Source: an uncultured Eubacteriales bacterium (lineage in GTDB: Bacteria > Bacillota > Clostridia > Oscillospirales > CAG-272). Taken from it: a stretch of 5,530 bases of DNA. The translations under genes were made by a program, and so were the position numbers. Each line of letters begins with the position of its first letter. Position 1 is the first letter of the stretch. A model generated the notes under the pieces. It was not told the DNA's origin. It made no database searches and saw only the letters and a program-made list of their open reading frames with translations. Positions 5,374-5,530 of this stretch are shown in pieces. The stretch spans positions 1 to 5,530 of the forward strand of contig CAKSER010000067.1 in assembly GCA_934447715.1 (NCBI GenBank). Reading direction: 5' to 3'.

Positions 5374-5530
5374 ATGAACGGTAAAACACAGTTATGAAGT
5401 TTCGTCAATCCCTTTTGAAATATTCGCAGAAATATGGGGTAACAAAGGCGGCAATCAAGTACAAAACGTATCGCAATATATTTACCGTTGGCTGCGGAGG
5501 TACGACGGTACGATTGAATCGCTGCGTGAG
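5374..5530 (+). pseudogene. Transposase N-terminal fragment with two apparent -1 frameshifts, 3' end outside the window
   Basis: Three short frames join into one plausible transposase N-terminus. ATG 5374 gives MNGKTQL then TGA. The next frame, from ATG 5394 (overlapping as ATGA), gives MKFRQSLLKYSQKYGVTKAAIKYKTYR. A third frame, from about 5474 to the window end, gives QYIYRWLRRYDGTIESLRE. The joined sequence is a helix-turn-helix domain (KYGVTKAAIKYKTxRQYIYRWLRRYDG) as found at the start of clostridial IS transposases. Each step is a -1 shift, consistent with one base lost near 5394 and one near 5474. The first could instead be translational coupling of a short leader peptide to a start at 5394; the second is hard to explain except by mutation or sequence error, because no slippery run such as A6G is present there. 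The catalytic region is not in the window. Confidence 0.6.

Larger units (their letters stand above)
5279..5530 (+). mobile_element. Left part of an insertion sequence, running off the window
   Basis: The + strand here carries a transposase N-terminal coding region (from 5374) preceded by a long hairpin and repeated TGTTACA motifs. The decamer AAGTGTTACA occurs at 5279-5288 and again, exactly 40 bp later, at 5319-5328; either copy could mark the element's left end. The right end lies outside the window, so terminal inverted repeats and a target-site duplication cannot be checked and the left boundary is approximate. By transposase style it could belong to an IS3-like or IS481-like group; the family is not settled. 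Confidence 0.6.

Overview
The window looks like chromosomal DNA of a low-to-mid GC Gram-positive anaerobe, most likely a Clostridia of the Ruminococcaceae/Oscillospiraceae type. This is inferred from strong AGGAGG-like ribosome binding sites, sigma-A-like promoters (TTGACT/TATAAT, TTGATT/TGnTAAAAT), a solitary ECF-transporter S component, a single-pass membrane VanY-type peptidase and the style of the insertion-sequence remnant. No taxonomic marker gene is present, so the placement is tentative.

Layout, left to right. (1) 1-762, + strand: the 3' part of a gene for a protein with S1-type RNA-binding domains, ending at a clear intrinsic terminator (789-826). (2) 878-1960, - strand: a MocR/PdxR-type regulator (GntR winged helix fused to an aminotransferase-like domain) that lacks roughly the last 100 residues of the fold. 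(3) 1961-2057: a compact divergent control region in which a palindromic TATAATTATA supplies an exact TATAAT on each strand, flanked by inverted 7-bp arms. (4) 2058-2585, + strand: an S component of an ECF vitamin transporter, ending at a strong bidirectional terminator (2605-2637). (5) 2711-5110, - strand: a two-gene operon, transcribed from a good promoter at 5204-5232. It encodes first a membrane-anchored protein with a copper-amine-oxidase-N-like (stalk) domain and a Gln/Gly-rich tail, then a membrane-anchored M15/VanY-family D,D-carboxypeptidase. (6) About 5280-5530, + strand: the left part of an insertion sequence, with a long hairpin before the transposase start and an N-terminal transposase coding region that needs two -1 shifts to be read through.

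How the parts work together. The MocR regulator and the ECF S component are divergent and share one promoter region. This is the arrangement expected for a regulator that senses pyridoxal phosphate and controls vitamin B6 (or a related vitamin) uptake, but the substrate is inferred from context. The minus-strand pair is probably an envelope module: both proteins have long, basic, disordered cytoplasmic N-termini, one transmembrane helix and an extracellular domain, and one is a peptidoglycan peptidase. No clearly new system is visible. The points most worth checking are the truncated MocR protein, the face-to-face overlapping promoters, the paired envelope proteins and the hairpin before the damaged transposase.
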